The position numbers and the translations under genes are program-made. The notes under the pieces were generated by a model. It had not been told where the DNA came from. It did no database searches and worked only from the letters and a program-made list of their open reading frames with translations. A stretch of 64,000 nt of DNA from Pseudodesulfovibrio sp. Lineage in GTDB: Bacteria > Desulfobacterota > Desulfovibrionia > Desulfovibrionales > Desulfovibrionaceae. The DNA lies in contig JAEINO010000005.1 of NCBI GenBank assembly GCA_016342345.1, positions 54,374 to 118,373 on the forward strand, given 5' to 3'. Below, piece by piece: positions 27,701 to 35,633 of the stretch (positions are counted from its first letter, which is position 1; every line of letters starts with the position of its first letter).

Positions 27701-27796
27701 CATATCCATGAAGGCCAAGGCTCCGCCAACCAGGAGTGCAATCATCAGCACCATGGAAACGGTTTTCTTGCGAATGCACAGTTCAGCCAGGTTCAT
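24758..27796 (-). CDS. RND-family efflux pump inner-membrane transporter
   Basis: A 1012 aa AcrB-type transporter with 12 membrane helices in two halves, each followed by a large periplasmic domain. N-terminal helix 1 (TVSMVLMIALLVGGALAFM), the central LIIALGMLVDNAIVVVEG of helix 4 with its charged Asp pair region, and the C-terminal FLSLSGMLIKNAVVLLDQ are diagnostic. It uses the proton gradient to export drugs, dyes or other toxic compounds together with the membrane-fusion protein encoded just upstream. The genes overlap by 4 bases (ATGA). No outer-membrane TolC gene is in the operon. Confidence 0.92.
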   Translation of the reverse strand: MNLAELCIRKKTVSMVLMIALLVGGALAFMDMPRLEDPEFTIKEALVITNYPGATPAEVADEVTDVIESAAQQLGQLKKVSSVNNRGQSIVTVEIKDKYDKHTLPQVWDELRRKVGDAQAQLPPGAGPSIVIDDFSDVYGIMLAITGDGYSQQDLQDYADFLRKQLLVVDNVAKVVVWGEQRETVYVEIPRARMNQMGQSLDSVYQTLSQRNLVVPSGSVRVGREYVEISPTGSVESVESLGDLYIKDATGGNLVPLRDIAEISRGYVDPPTQIMRYNGKTAIVLGVSMVASANVVDLGLAIDAKLAEFKSQTPIGMNIEAVYYQPKRVEEAVSSFVISLAEAVGIVILVLLFFMGMQSGLLIGIILLVTICGSFIFIQMAGVALERISLGALIIALGMLVDNAIVVVEGILIRYQQGADRLQGAVDIVNQNKWPLLGATIIAIMAFAGIGLSEDKVGEFCRSLFIVLFISLMMSWITAVTVTPLLCNMFLRPKISNGNDPYGGKLFCLYRSFLTFCMQHRVATMLVLSVMLSVSIYGFGFVKQSFFPNSTQPRFFIHYWMPQGTDIRATSDDLVEIEKIVLKDERVKSVSTFVGQGAPRFILTYAPEKTNSSYGMLIVEVDDYHQIDEIVAEYKQKLAAEYPDAEPKLKKFRLGPGRDASIEVRFSGPDTSVLRELSLKAQAVMRASGNAESIRDNWRQEVKVVRPVISEAQAKLAGVTRPGLAKAMELFFSGTTMGVYREGDNLLPVIVRPPEEERLEVQEIGNVQVLSPVTGGMIPVEEVVSGFITEMDYGMLKTRNRLLTVTASCDPQSGLPSVLLKELRPEIEGIKLPSGYTMEWGGEFEDSSDAQKSLAGSVVLPIVIMILITIMLFNNLRVPLIIWMTVPLAIIGVSVGLLSTGEPFGFMALLGFLSLSGMLIKNAVVLLDQINLELKAGKEIYSAIMDSAVSRIRPVAMAAATTILGMIPLVADAFFSAMAVTIMSGLAFATILTLIVVPVLYAMFYKVKNPIR

Positions 27797-28902
27797 TCCC
27801 TGCCTCCGATCCGACCTTTCAACACCTTAACTTTCTGGCCTTCCTGCAAATAGTTGACTCCAGCAACAACAAGTGTCTCCCCTGGAACAATTCCGTCATG
27901 GACGAGAAACATGTCATTCATGATTCTGCCAACTTCCACGACACGCCTGCTCACAGTGTCACTGTCCTTCAAAACCCAGACATACTTTTCGCCATCTGTA
28001 TTACCGACAACCGATGAAAACGGTATACTGACACCAGGCTTCTTACCGTTCTGCGGCATACGCCCCATGACCTCGGCGGTCATTCCAGGACGAACGCCGA
28101 CACCATCGGGGTTGTCCATTGTCAAAGTCACCTCGTAGGTCTGGGTTCCGGGATTGGATTTGGTCTGAAATTCCTTCATCCTGAGCGGGAATACACGCCC
28201 AGGAAAGGACTCGAACCTTGCAACAACCTCGTCAAGATTGGAACTACCTCCATTGAAAGCACGAACCCAAACGGTTTCGGGAATATCCACAACCACGTCC
28301 AGAGAGGAAATGTCCTCCAATTGGGCGATAGCTTCCTTGGCCTGAATATATTCGTGCTTATCCGCATGCTTGATGGCAATGGTCCCCGTGAACGGAGCCT
28401 CAAGACGAGTGTACTGCAAATTGAGTTTGGCCCTTCTCAGGGATTGCTCAAGCGAAAGCGCGTTGGCCCGACTGGTTTCATAGTTGCTTTGCGCTGCATC
28501 AAAAGCGGACTGGGCAATGATCTTTTTATCAATCAACTTCTGATTACGCTCGATATTGAGACGGGCCTCATTGAGAACAGAACGCGCACCGGACAGCTTG
28601 GCCTGAAGGTCAGCGACTGCGGCCTGAAAATCCCTTTGATCCAACATGGCAACAAGCTGCCCTTCTTTCACAAAGTCGCCTTCTTTGACGTCAAGCTCGA
28701 CAATCTGACCGGGAACCCGAAAAGCAAGACTGACCTCACGGGAGGCCTTGACCTTGCCAGGAAAAGTCCTCATTTCCGGGTTTGCATCGGCTGAAACCTT
28801 GAAAACCCGCACAGGCCTTACCGGCTCAACTGTTTTTACTTCTTCCCTGCAACCGCTCACAAACACAGCCAGCAGCAAAGTCAGTGCAATTATTTTTCGC
28901 AT
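27793..28902 (-). CDS. RND efflux membrane-fusion (periplasmic adaptor) lipoprotein
   Basis: A 369 aa lipoprotein. The start at 28902 (MRKIIALTLLL) follows a strong ggagagaag site; an earlier in-frame Met would add 8 residues. The lipobox VFVSGC gives lipidation at about Cys18. The remaining parts match the HlyD/AcrA family: a biotinyl-lipoyl half motif GQIVELDVKEGDFVKEGQLVA, a coiled-coil hairpin (about 90-150) and the second half PFTGTIAIKHADKHEYI, then beta-barrel and membrane-proximal domains. It links the RND transporter to an outer-membrane channel. It lies between tetR and the pump gene on the same strand. Confidence 0.92.
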   Translation of the reverse strand: MRKIIALTLLLAVFVSGCREEVKTVEPVRPVRVFKVSADANPEMRTFPGKVKASREVSLAFRVPGQIVELDVKEGDFVKEGQLVAMLDQRDFQAAVADLQAKLSGARSVLNEARLNIERNQKLIDKKIIAQSAFDAAQSNYETSRANALSLEQSLRRAKLNLQYTRLEAPFTGTIAIKHADKHEYIQAKEAIAQLEDISSLDVVVDIPETVWVRAFNGGSSNLDEVVARFESFPGRVFPLRMKEFQTKSNPGTQTYEVTLTMDNPDGVGVRPGMTAEVMGRMPQNGKKPGVSIPFSSVVGNTDGEKYVWVLKDSDTVSRRVVEVGRIMNDMFLVHDGIVPGETLVVAGVNYLQEGQKVKVLKGRIGGRE

Positions 28903-28957
28903 TCTTCTCTCCACCATTGGTTTCACGTAATCTCTGTTTTTAAACCGACTCCAGAAA

Positions 28958-28973
28958 CTAATCAGTTGATTAA
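28958..28973. promoter_or_regulatory. Putative TetR operator upstream of the efflux genes
   Basis: CTAATCAGTTGATTAA, a near-perfect inverted repeat (TAATCA-N2-TGATTA) in the 88-base gap before the adaptor gene. The same element with the same flank (AGAAACTAATCA) occurs upstream of tetR at 29582-29597, so both are probably bound by that repressor. Confidence 0.7.
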
Positions 28974-28990
28974 CTCCCGGATAAAAAAAA

Positions 28991-29572
28991 TTATCCCCAG
29001 AACCTTGGCATCCCGTATTTCAAAACTTCGGCTATAACCTGAATATATATTTCAATATTTTCATCATTGTCAATAAAAGCCCCTCCACCAAGAAGATAAT
29101 CGGAAAATATCATGCTCATGACAGCGGTGAAGGTAACATCCTTCACTTTCTCGTCCCTAACCCCTTTGATTCCCAATCGATCCAGATTCGCTGAAAAAAT
29201 TTCCCAACTCTTCTCGCGCATCTCAGCAACAAGATCTTTCAGTTCCTCGGCACCACGATTAAATTCACGCAAACCCACAAGATAAATGTCCCGGTTGGAA
29301 CGAGCATCGACAAGAAGCCGCCTGACAGAGATCTCGCATAGTTCATAATGATCCGAAGACTCATCCAACGACAACTTGAGTTGTGCAAGACTCAGCGATG
29401 AATACCGAGAGAATATCTCCCGGAGCAACCCGACCTTACCCCCAAAATAGTACGAGAGCATGGCACTGTTGACTCCAACCTCTCCAGCAATATCCCGAAT
29501 ACCCACGGAATCATAAGCACGTTCGGCAAACAGCTTGGCCCCGGCATTGAAGATCATTTCTCGCTTTGTCAT
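28991..29572 (-). CDS. TetR-family repressor of the RND efflux operon
   Basis: A 193 aa regulator with an N-terminal TetR helix-turn-helix (GIRDIAGEVGVNSAMLSYYF, about 24-43, after LFAERAYDSV) and an all-helical ligand-binding C-terminal domain ending in a hydrophobic helix. It is encoded directly upstream of the adaptor and pump genes on the same strand. Matching palindromes lie before its own start and before the adaptor gene, suggesting self-repression and repression of the pump, relieved by a pump substrate. The inducer is unknown. Confidence 0.9.
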   Translation of the reverse strand: MTKREMIFNAGAKLFAERAYDSVGIRDIAGEVGVNSAMLSYYFGGKVGLLREIFSRYSSLSLAQLKLSLDESSDHYELCEISVRRLLVDARSNRDIYLVGLREFNRGAEELKDLVAEMREKSWEIFSANLDRLGIKGVRDEKVKDVTFTAVMSMIFSDYLLGGGAFIDNDENIEIYIQVIAEVLKYGMPRFWG

Positions 29573-29581
29573 GTCTAATAA

Positions 29582-29597
29582 TTAATCACTTGATTAG
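29582..29597. promoter_or_regulatory. Putative TetR operator upstream of tetR
   Basis: TTAATCACTTGATTAG, 10 bases before the tetR start codon. Its reverse complement with flank (CAGAAACTAATCAAGTGATTAA) matches the operator at 28958 in all but a few central and end bases. Confidence 0.7.
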
Positions 29598-29678
29598 TTT
29601 CTGTCAATGCTTTTGTGGACGGATAAAAAAAAGCGCAACCCTCTCAGATTACGCCATTTTTTAAATTATTTAATTCAA

Positions 29679-31382
29679 CTAGTTATCAAGATAAATGAAT
29701 CGCTTGATCTTTTGTGTCGGAGTTTTCTCGAACGGTTCAACCTGTTCGATAACCCGATTCAGGCGTGAAAAAGTGGACACCTTGGCATTCACGTCCGTGC
29801 GAATGCTCTCCAGAATTTCCTTGGTACGCTCGCGCACCTCGGATTCGATCATCTTCTTGACACCAAATTCTTCGTCCAGAGTCTCGTAATTGAGATGAAT
29901 TCTGGCAATCAACTGATTCCCGTTATCAAAAACCAACGATTCAAGGACATAATCGCAACCATTAATGAAGAACTCCACCTCTTCGGGATAGATATTCTCA
30001 CCACTTGAGCCGACAATGACATTCTTGAGCCTGCCTTTTATGAACAGATAACCGTCATCATCGATCATGCCGAGATCACCAGTCCTGAACCAGCCATCAT
30101 CGGTAAATGTATCCTTGGTATCATTGGGAGCCTTGTAATATTTCTTCATGATATTCGGCCCCTTGGCTAGCACCTCTCCCTCACCAGTCTCAGGATCAGG
30201 ATCGCTAATCATGAGTTCGACACGAGGCATGGGAGGTCCTATTCCCCTGAGTCGCTGCCGGTCTGGATGTGTCCCTGCCAGCAGAGGAGATGTCTCGGTC
30301 ATACCGTATCCAATGGCATAGGGAACTCGAGCTTCGGACAAAAACTGCTCGACCTCGGGAGAAAGGGCCGCACCTCCAATGCACATGCATCGCAACTCGC
30401 CCCCAAAGGCCTCGATAAGCTTTTTGCCAGCCAGACGAACAACCTTTCGTCGAACCACACCCAACCTCATGAGACCGCCCTTGAGCCCCTTGCCGGACAA
30501 TTTGGGTTTGATACGACTCTTGTAAATTTTCTCGATGATGAGCGGCACCACATTCATGATCGTGGGCCGAGCCAATTGCATGGCCGGCAGCAGGGTCTTC
30601 GGAGTCGGAGGCTTTTGCAGATAATGGACTGAACTACCGCACAGCATGGGAACAATAAGCCCCACAGTGCTTTCATAGGTATGTGCCATGGGCAAGACAG
30701 ACAGAAAACGATCTGTTTCGTAAACCGGAATGATGGCGATACCGTCAATGGCATTGGAAACAAGATTGCCATGGGACAGGACAACACCCTTGGAATGCCC
30801 GGTGGTGCCAGAAGTATAGAGAATGACAGCTACAGATTCAGGGCCAAGCGCATATGTTCCCTTGCCCTTACGATCCATGAGTTTTCGTGCGGCATCGCCG
30901 ATCTGCCCGAACTTGTCACTGGCAGCATCGGCCGCCCCGCGAAAGCTGGTCTTAGGTACGTCATCGCTCACAAAGGAAAGATCATCCATGACCATGAATA
31001 TCTTGAGAAGAGGGAAATTGTCGTCTTCGACCTTGTGCATGTACCGCCTTGAAGCAACAACCGCCTTGGCTTCCGAATGTCTGACAATATGGTGGACGGC
31101 ACTATGGTGAAACTCCTGAAGGATGGGAACAGCAATGGCTCCCATGGTCGTGATCGCAAAATAGGTCGCGGCCCAGTTCGGCATATTCTCGCCGATAATT
31201 GCCACCTTGTCGCCAGGTTCAATGCCCTGCTCCTGAAACCTGATGCTCAGATCATGAACAAGCTCAAGAAAATGGGCGTAGGTTATCGGTTCGCCACCGA
31301 CAAAACTCAACGCAACCCGATCAGTGAACTTCTCTGCCGTGGTTTCCAATACATCTTTCAGGGTCTGCACTTGATCTTCCAC
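29679..31382 (-). CDS. Long-chain acyl-CoA synthetase (AMP-binding enzyme)
   Basis: A 567 aa adenylate-forming enzyme. Motifs: the P-loop LYTSGTTGHSKGV (about 195-207), GYGMTETSP (about 345), the core WFRTGDLG (about 425) and a C-terminal IKRFIYLD with the Lys expected for adenylation. It activates a fatty or other carboxylic acid with ATP and CoA, feeding beta-oxidation or lipid synthesis. The start is GTG at 31382 behind ggaggtatga. The acyl-CoA dehydrogenase and ETF genes 17 kb away could use its products, but no beta-oxidation genes adjoin it. It lies just upstream of tetR on the same strand. Confidence 0.88.
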   Translation of the reverse strand: MEDQVQTLKDVLETTAEKFTDRVALSFVGGEPITYAHFLELVHDLSIRFQEQGIEPGDKVAIIGENMPNWAATYFAITTMGAIAVPILQEFHHSAVHHIVRHSEAKAVVASRRYMHKVEDDNFPLLKIFMVMDDLSFVSDDVPKTSFRGAADAASDKFGQIGDAARKLMDRKGKGTYALGPESVAVILYTSGTTGHSKGVVLSHGNLVSNAIDGIAIIPVYETDRFLSVLPMAHTYESTVGLIVPMLCGSSVHYLQKPPTPKTLLPAMQLARPTIMNVVPLIIEKIYKSRIKPKLSGKGLKGGLMRLGVVRRKVVRLAGKKLIEAFGGELRCMCIGGAALSPEVEQFLSEARVPYAIGYGMTETSPLLAGTHPDRQRLRGIGPPMPRVELMISDPDPETGEGEVLAKGPNIMKKYYKAPNDTKDTFTDDGWFRTGDLGMIDDDGYLFIKGRLKNVIVGSSGENIYPEEVEFFINGCDYVLESLVFDNGNQLIARIHLNYETLDEEFGVKKMIESEVRERTKEILESIRTDVNAKVSTFSRLNRVIEQVEPFEKTPTQKIKRFIYLDN

Positions 31383-31410
31383 TCATACCTCCAAACAAAA
31401 AACTCATTAT

Positions 31411-31424
31411 ATCAATATATTGAT
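31411..31424. promoter_or_regulatory. Perfect palindrome upstream of the acyl-CoA synthetase gene
   Basis: ATCAATATATTGAT is a perfect 14-bp palindrome 29 bases before the GTG start, in an otherwise AT-rich stretch. It looks like a regulator binding site, but not the same site as the TetR operators at 28958 and 29582. Confidence 0.45.
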
Positions 31425-31761
31425 TAAATTTAAAAGAGCACTGCCCAACATGTTTAAAATAGCAGGATGCGACGTGCTCAAAAGAACTATCATTTTACAG
31501 CAAAGGGTCAAGCCTGACCTTCTCCCGAGTCGGACCAAAACCCATTGTTCTTGTAAATACGACACATTTCGTGAAATCCAGCCATTAAATTGACACGATC
31601 ACGGCAGACACAACACAATTATGACAATGGACCAAAATCAATTCAAGAGGAGCATAAAAAAGCGGCCAGTCCGGGGAGGAACTGACCGCGTGGAGAGGAT
31701 GAAAATCTGAAAAATCCGGATGCTGACAATGTCAATCCGGCAGCTTCATGCCAGTATAGGG
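31425..31761. other. Intergenic region between acyl-CoA synthetase and azlD
   Basis: About 340 bases without a gene. It contains the azlCD terminator hairpin at 31656-31689; nothing else was recognised. Confidence 0.5.
31656..31689 (-). terminator. Rho-independent terminator of azlCD
   Basis: Read on the minus strand: GCGGTCAGT, a 10-base loop, ACTGGCCGC (one mismatch), then TTTTTT. It lies about 70 bases past the azlD stop. Confidence 0.8.
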
Positions 31762-32088
31762 TTATCCAAAAAAATATCGCCCGACAGCGACCAGTCCAAT
31801 GCCAAGAGCAACCGTCCCGAAAAAACTCTTGGTACGCCATGCCAGTAAAAAAGCCGGAATGGATGCCCACAAAAAAAAGTTCTCAAACGAAAAATCAAAA
31901 GTCGCGTCCTTGAGCAACAAGGCCGGGAAAAGCATAGCCGAAAGCACGGCAGTAGGTACAAAGGACAACCAGCGCACCAGGGGCTCGGGCAAGTTCTTCG
32001 AGGCCAGAGCCAGCATCGGGACCACGCGGGGAACATAGGTCACCAACGTCATGCCCACGATGGTCAGAAAAACTATTTTTTCATCCAT
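31762..32088 (-). CDS. azlD: AzlD-like branched-chain amino acid export subunit
   Basis: A 108 aa protein with four membrane helices, the small subunit of the two-component AzlCD (LIV-E) exporter. The family features YVPRVVPML near residue 18 and WLSFVPTAVLSAMLFP in the middle are visible. It overlaps the end of azlC by 16 bases, so translation is coupled. Together they are expected to export leucine, isoleucine, valine or analogues. Confidence 0.87.
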   Translation of the reverse strand: MDEKIVFLTIVGMTLVTYVPRVVPMLALASKNLPEPLVRWLSFVPTAVLSAMLFPALLLKDATFDFSFENFFLWASIPAFLLAWRTKSFFGTVALGIGLVAVGRYFFG

Positions 32089-32786
32089 GACTCAACTCCC
32101 GCACCAAAGGTTGCACCAAGCACAGTAGCGATGATCACGCTCCACTGATCCGCTCCGGTCTGGATCAGCACGATGGAAGCAAGTCCGGTAAAACCGGCCA
32201 CAAAGACATGCAACCCATTTTTGACCTGCATGGCCAGCAAAGCGATGAACATGGCAGGCAAGGCATAATCGATACCGAGCGGTTCGACATCGGGGATGGT
32301 TTCTCCTGCGAGAAAACCCAGCCAGGATGCAATGACCCATGAAATATGTGCCATGCAGTTAATCAGGAATGACACGGACTGACTCTTGTCGTCACGACCA
32401 AACCGAGTTGAATGCAAGGCAAAACTTTCATCAGTAATTTCAAAGGCAAAAAGGGCCAAATGCCACTTTTTCCACGACTTGAGACTTGGGGTCAGAGCTG
32501 CGGACATGAGCATATGACGCAAATTGACCACAAAGGTGGTGGCAACAATCGACAACGGCGGCATGCCAGTGGCAAACATGGCAACGGCAATGAGCTGGGC
32601 CGAACCTGCATAAACGATACAAGACATCAACACCGTATTGCACATGGACAATCCGGCCTTGTTTGCCAGAACACCGAACGCGGCTCCAACCGGGAGATAC
32701 CCCAAGATAATGGGGGAAACCTGCCTGAAGGCCGACGCCCACGAGTGCAAAGAAGAATCTCTTCCGATCAGGGCTTTGGTGTTCAT
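32073..32786 (-). CDS. azlC: AzlC-family branched-chain amino acid exporter
   Basis: A 237 aa membrane protein with about seven helices. The ATG at 32786 (MNTKALIGRD) follows gaaagagagaatattc; the frame is open further upstream, but that part is not protein-like. Family features: ILGYLPVGAAFGVLANKAGL, SCIVYAGSAQLIAVAM, NLRHMLMSA. It forms an exporter with AzlD. It diverges from a MocR-type regulator gene 138 bases away, which probably controls it. Confidence 0.88.
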   Translation of the reverse strand: MNTKALIGRDSSLHSWASAFRQVSPIILGYLPVGAAFGVLANKAGLSMCNTVLMSCIVYAGSAQLIAVAMFATGMPPLSIVATTFVVNLRHMLMSAALTPSLKSWKKWHLALFAFEITDESFALHSTRFGRDDKSQSVSFLINCMAHISWVIASWLGFLAGETIPDVEPLGIDYALPAMFIALLAMQVKNGLHVFVAGFTGLASIVLIQTGADQWSVIIATVLGATFGAGVESWMKK

Positions 32787-32859
32787 GAATATTCTCTCTT
32801 TCAACATTTTTCTAACCATGGTCTGCCTAGACTGATTCAACCGATGGTTGCAGTAAAGC

Positions 32860-32880
32860 CCAAAAACTGTAACCAGTACA
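32860..32880. promoter_or_regulatory. Inverted repeat in the azlC-mocR divergent promoter region
   Basis: CTGTAACCAGTACAG (CTGTA-N5-TACAG) followed by a further ATACAG. It lies between the divergent genes and is a candidate site for the MocR regulator; no independent evidence supports it. Confidence 0.35.
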
Positions 32881-32924
32881 GATACAGATTTTATAATATT
32901 CATACGGAACAGATCGAGAAAAGC

Positions 32925-34382
32925 ATGAAGACACCACATTCTGAAATAGATACATATAGATATCAGGAAGTTGAGAAGCACATCATGACCATGGTCACCT
33001 CCGGGGCACTGGGTCTTGACGACAAACTGCCTTCTCTCAGGTCTCTCAGCAACAATCTGAATGTCAGCATCTCAACCGTAAATCAGGCTTACATCGAACT
33101 GGAACACAAGGGTGTCATCGAATCCAGACCGCGGTCTGGTTTTTTCGTACGACAGGAATCCAGACGATTGCCACGCACGAAAACATCACCAACGCCCATG
33201 GAAGGACCTCGCCCGGTCACTCGCAGCGGCCTCATCCAGACCGTACTGGAAGCCGTTGGTCGTGCAGACAGCGTCCCTCTGGGCGTTGTAGCACCGGGAG
33301 AAAGCCTGTTGCCCCTCAAGGAGATGGCGCGCATCACGGCCTCGGTAATCAAAAGTGATCCGTGGCGAGCATTGAGATATGCCCCTATCCCGGGTGACCC
33401 GGAACTTATCCGGCAAATCGCGTTCCGATCCATGGAGCATGGCATTCCAACCAACCTGGACGACCCGCTGATCACCGCGGGGTGCATGGAAGCCCTGTAC
33501 CTCTCTCTCCGATCAGTCTGCCGTCGGGGAGACACTGTTCTTATCCAGTCCCCCACCTACTATTGTTTCCTGCAACTGCTTGAAACCCTGGGGCTTAGAG
33601 CCATAGAGGTCCCCTCCGACCCCGAAACCGGAGTTTCTCCCAATGAATTGAAACGCGCCCTGCAAACCTTCGATATCTCGGCCTGCGTCCTTGCGCCAAA
33701 TTTCAACAATCCCGACTCCAGCCTGACCCCGGACGAGACAAAAAAGGAAATTGTCACAATGCTCGCCCGACACGACATCCCATTGATTGAGGATGACGTT
33801 TCCACAGATCTCCATTTCGGGAACAAACGCCCCGGAACCTACAAACAATTCGACACGAAGGGACTGGTTCTTCTCTGCTCGTCATTTTCAAAAACCATAG
33901 CCCCGGGCTTCAGAGTCGGCTGGATGCTGCCCGGTCGATTCAGACAAAAAGTACTGGAAATAAAGGCCACCACTAATGTTTCGACATCTTCCCCGGCCCA
34001 AATGGCCATATCCGAATATCTCCGACAGGGTCGCATGGAACGGCATCTGAAGAAGCTGCGGGGAGCCTTGGAAAAACAAATGGACACCATGCAACTGCAT
34101 CTGGGCCGTCATTTCCCGGAAGGAACAAAGGTCACTCACCCCAGAGGAGGCGCAATCCTGTGGTTGGAGCTGCCTAAAAATATTGATTCAGTAGAACTGT
34201 TTTTCCAGGCACGAGCCAAAAGCATAGGCATTGTTCCAGGTGCCATTTTCTCCACACAGGACAAGTTCACGAACTACATCCGCATCAGTTGCGGATTTCC
34301 ATGGTCCGAGCAAATTCACAAGGGAATACGAACCCTGGGAGAAATGGCAAGCAACATGACAAAGAACGAACACATGGCTTAA
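32925..34382 (+). CDS. MocR/PdxR-type GntR regulator with aminotransferase domain
   Basis: A 485 aa regulator. The N-terminal GntR winged helix (about 10-75) has LPSLRSLSNNLNVSISTVNQAY and IESRPRSGFFV. It is followed by a type I aminotransferase fold (about 120-480) with the PLP region: ACVLAPNFNNPDSS, IEDDV, and the Schiff-base lysine in SSFSKTIAPGFRVGW. Such proteins bind PLP and often an amino acid or amine to control neighbouring genes. The ATG at 32925 follows cgagaaaagc. The divergent azlCD exporter is the probable target, with a branched-chain amino acid as a plausible signal. Confidence 0.9.
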   Translation: MKTPHSEIDTYRYQEVEKHIMTMVTSGALGLDDKLPSLRSLSNNLNVSISTVNQAYIELEHKGVIESRPRSGFFVRQESRRLPRTKTSPTPMEGPRPVTRSGLIQTVLEAVGRADSVPLGVVAPGESLLPLKEMARITASVIKSDPWRALRYAPIPGDPELIRQIAFRSMEHGIPTNLDDPLITAGCMEALYLSLRSVCRRGDTVLIQSPTYYCFLQLLETLGLRAIEVPSDPETGVSPNELKRALQTFDISACVLAPNFNNPDSSLTPDETKKEIVTMLARHDIPLIEDDVSTDLHFGNKRPGTYKQFDTKGLVLLCSSFSKTIAPGFRVGWMLPGRFRQKVLEIKATTNVSTSSPAQMAISEYLRQGRMERHLKKLRGALEKQMDTMQLHLGRHFPEGTKVTHPRGGAILWLELPKNIDSVELFFQARAKSIGIVPGAIFSTQDKFTNYIRISCGFPWSEQIHKGIRTLGEMASNMTKNEHMA

Positions 34383-34549
34383 CATTTCAAATTATGAAAA
34401 CTCACTTCCGGCATGAAATCCACAGTTCAGAAAAAACAAGGGTTTGCATAAAAAAAACGGCTCATTTCACATGGCATCTTCCTCTTTACCTTGAACAACT
34501 TCAGGCGTAGCTTCCTCGCTTCGAATCACAACGCCTACAAGGATGAGAC

Positions 34550-35458
34550 ATGCCCTCTCGCTCACCAAAAGAAAACACATACGGATTCATCGCCGCACTA
34601 GCCGCCTTCGTTTCCTGGGGACTGTTCCCCATGTACTGGAAGGCACTCGTCAGCGTGGACCCCTTGGAAATTCTCTGCAACCGCATAGTCTGGTCCCTGG
34701 TTTTCATCTCCATAGTCCTGACATTCAAGAAACGCTGGGACGAAACTTTCAAATCCCTCCGTTCTCGAAGAGATTTTTGCATACTTGCCCTGAGCAGTAT
34801 TGTTCTGGGTTTCAACTGGCTGATTTACATCTGGGCCGTCAACACGAACCACATCCTCGAAGCCAGCCTGGGCTATTTCATCACGCCGCTGGTCAACATC
34901 CTTCTCGGCTTCATTGTCTTCCACGAAAGGCTCAAACCGCTGCAACTTCTGGCAATTGCATTGGCCGCAGCAGGCGTTGCCAACTCCATAATCAGCTATG
35001 GCGAGATTCCATGGGTATCCCTTGTTCTTGCCGTCCTATTTGCACTCTATGGATTGCTTCGAAAAATCGCTACCGTGGAATCCCTGCCCGGCCTCTTTTG
35101 GGAAACACTGATTCTTGCTCCGCTTGCCCTTCTGTACATGACCAAACTCCACATCGACGGTACAAGCTCTCTATTCTCGGGGAACATCTCCATCGACCTC
35201 CTGCTCATGGGTGCCGGAGCTGTTACTTCCCTGCCGCTCATAGGGTTCGCATACGGCGCACGAAAACTGCAACTTACAGCCCTCGGCCTTCTGCAATACT
35301 CCACGCCAAGCATCACCTTTCTTTTGGGGGTCTTTGTTTACAAGGAAACCTTTGGTCCAAGCCACCTGCTGACCTTCGGACTAATCTGGGCCGGTCTGGC
35401 CATATACTCCTTCGAATCCTTGTGGCCCCTGAAAAACCACCTAAACAAAACACAATAA
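34550..35458 (+). CDS. rarD: RarD-type EamA/DMT transporter
   Basis: A 302 aa ten-helix drug/metabolite transporter. The RarD signature is seen at the start (GFIAALAAFVSWGLFPMYWK), then EILCNRIVWSL, and NWLIYIWAVNTNHILEASLGYFITPLVN in the middle. The ATG follows caaggatgagac. The substrate is unknown; the family includes exporters of amino acids and other metabolites. It is on the same strand as mocR and hgcA, but gaps of 167 and 175 bases suggest separate units. Confidence 0.85.
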   Translation: MPSRSPKENTYGFIAALAAFVSWGLFPMYWKALVSVDPLEILCNRIVWSLVFISIVLTFKKRWDETFKSLRSRRDFCILALSSIVLGFNWLIYIWAVNTNHILEASLGYFITPLVNILLGFIVFHERLKPLQLLAIALAAAGVANSIISYGEIPWVSLVLAVLFALYGLLRKIATVESLPGLFWETLILAPLALLYMTKLHIDGTSSLFSGNISIDLLLMGAGAVTSLPLIGFAYGARKLQLTALGLLQYSTPSITFLLGVFVYKETFGPSHLLTFGLIWAGLAIYSFESLWPLKNHLNKTQ

Positions 35459-35633
35459 GGCCTCACGACAACTCATCCAGACAGGACTTCATTTTTTTCT
35501 TAAATTAATGATAGTGTATTGCATGGTTGGAAGTTGATCTGCATCCTATTTTCCCCAATCAAGGGCATACAGCTCCATCCGGGAACGATGTAATGAACCT
35601 TCTGCTCAACTCAATTGCTGAGAGAAAAACACC

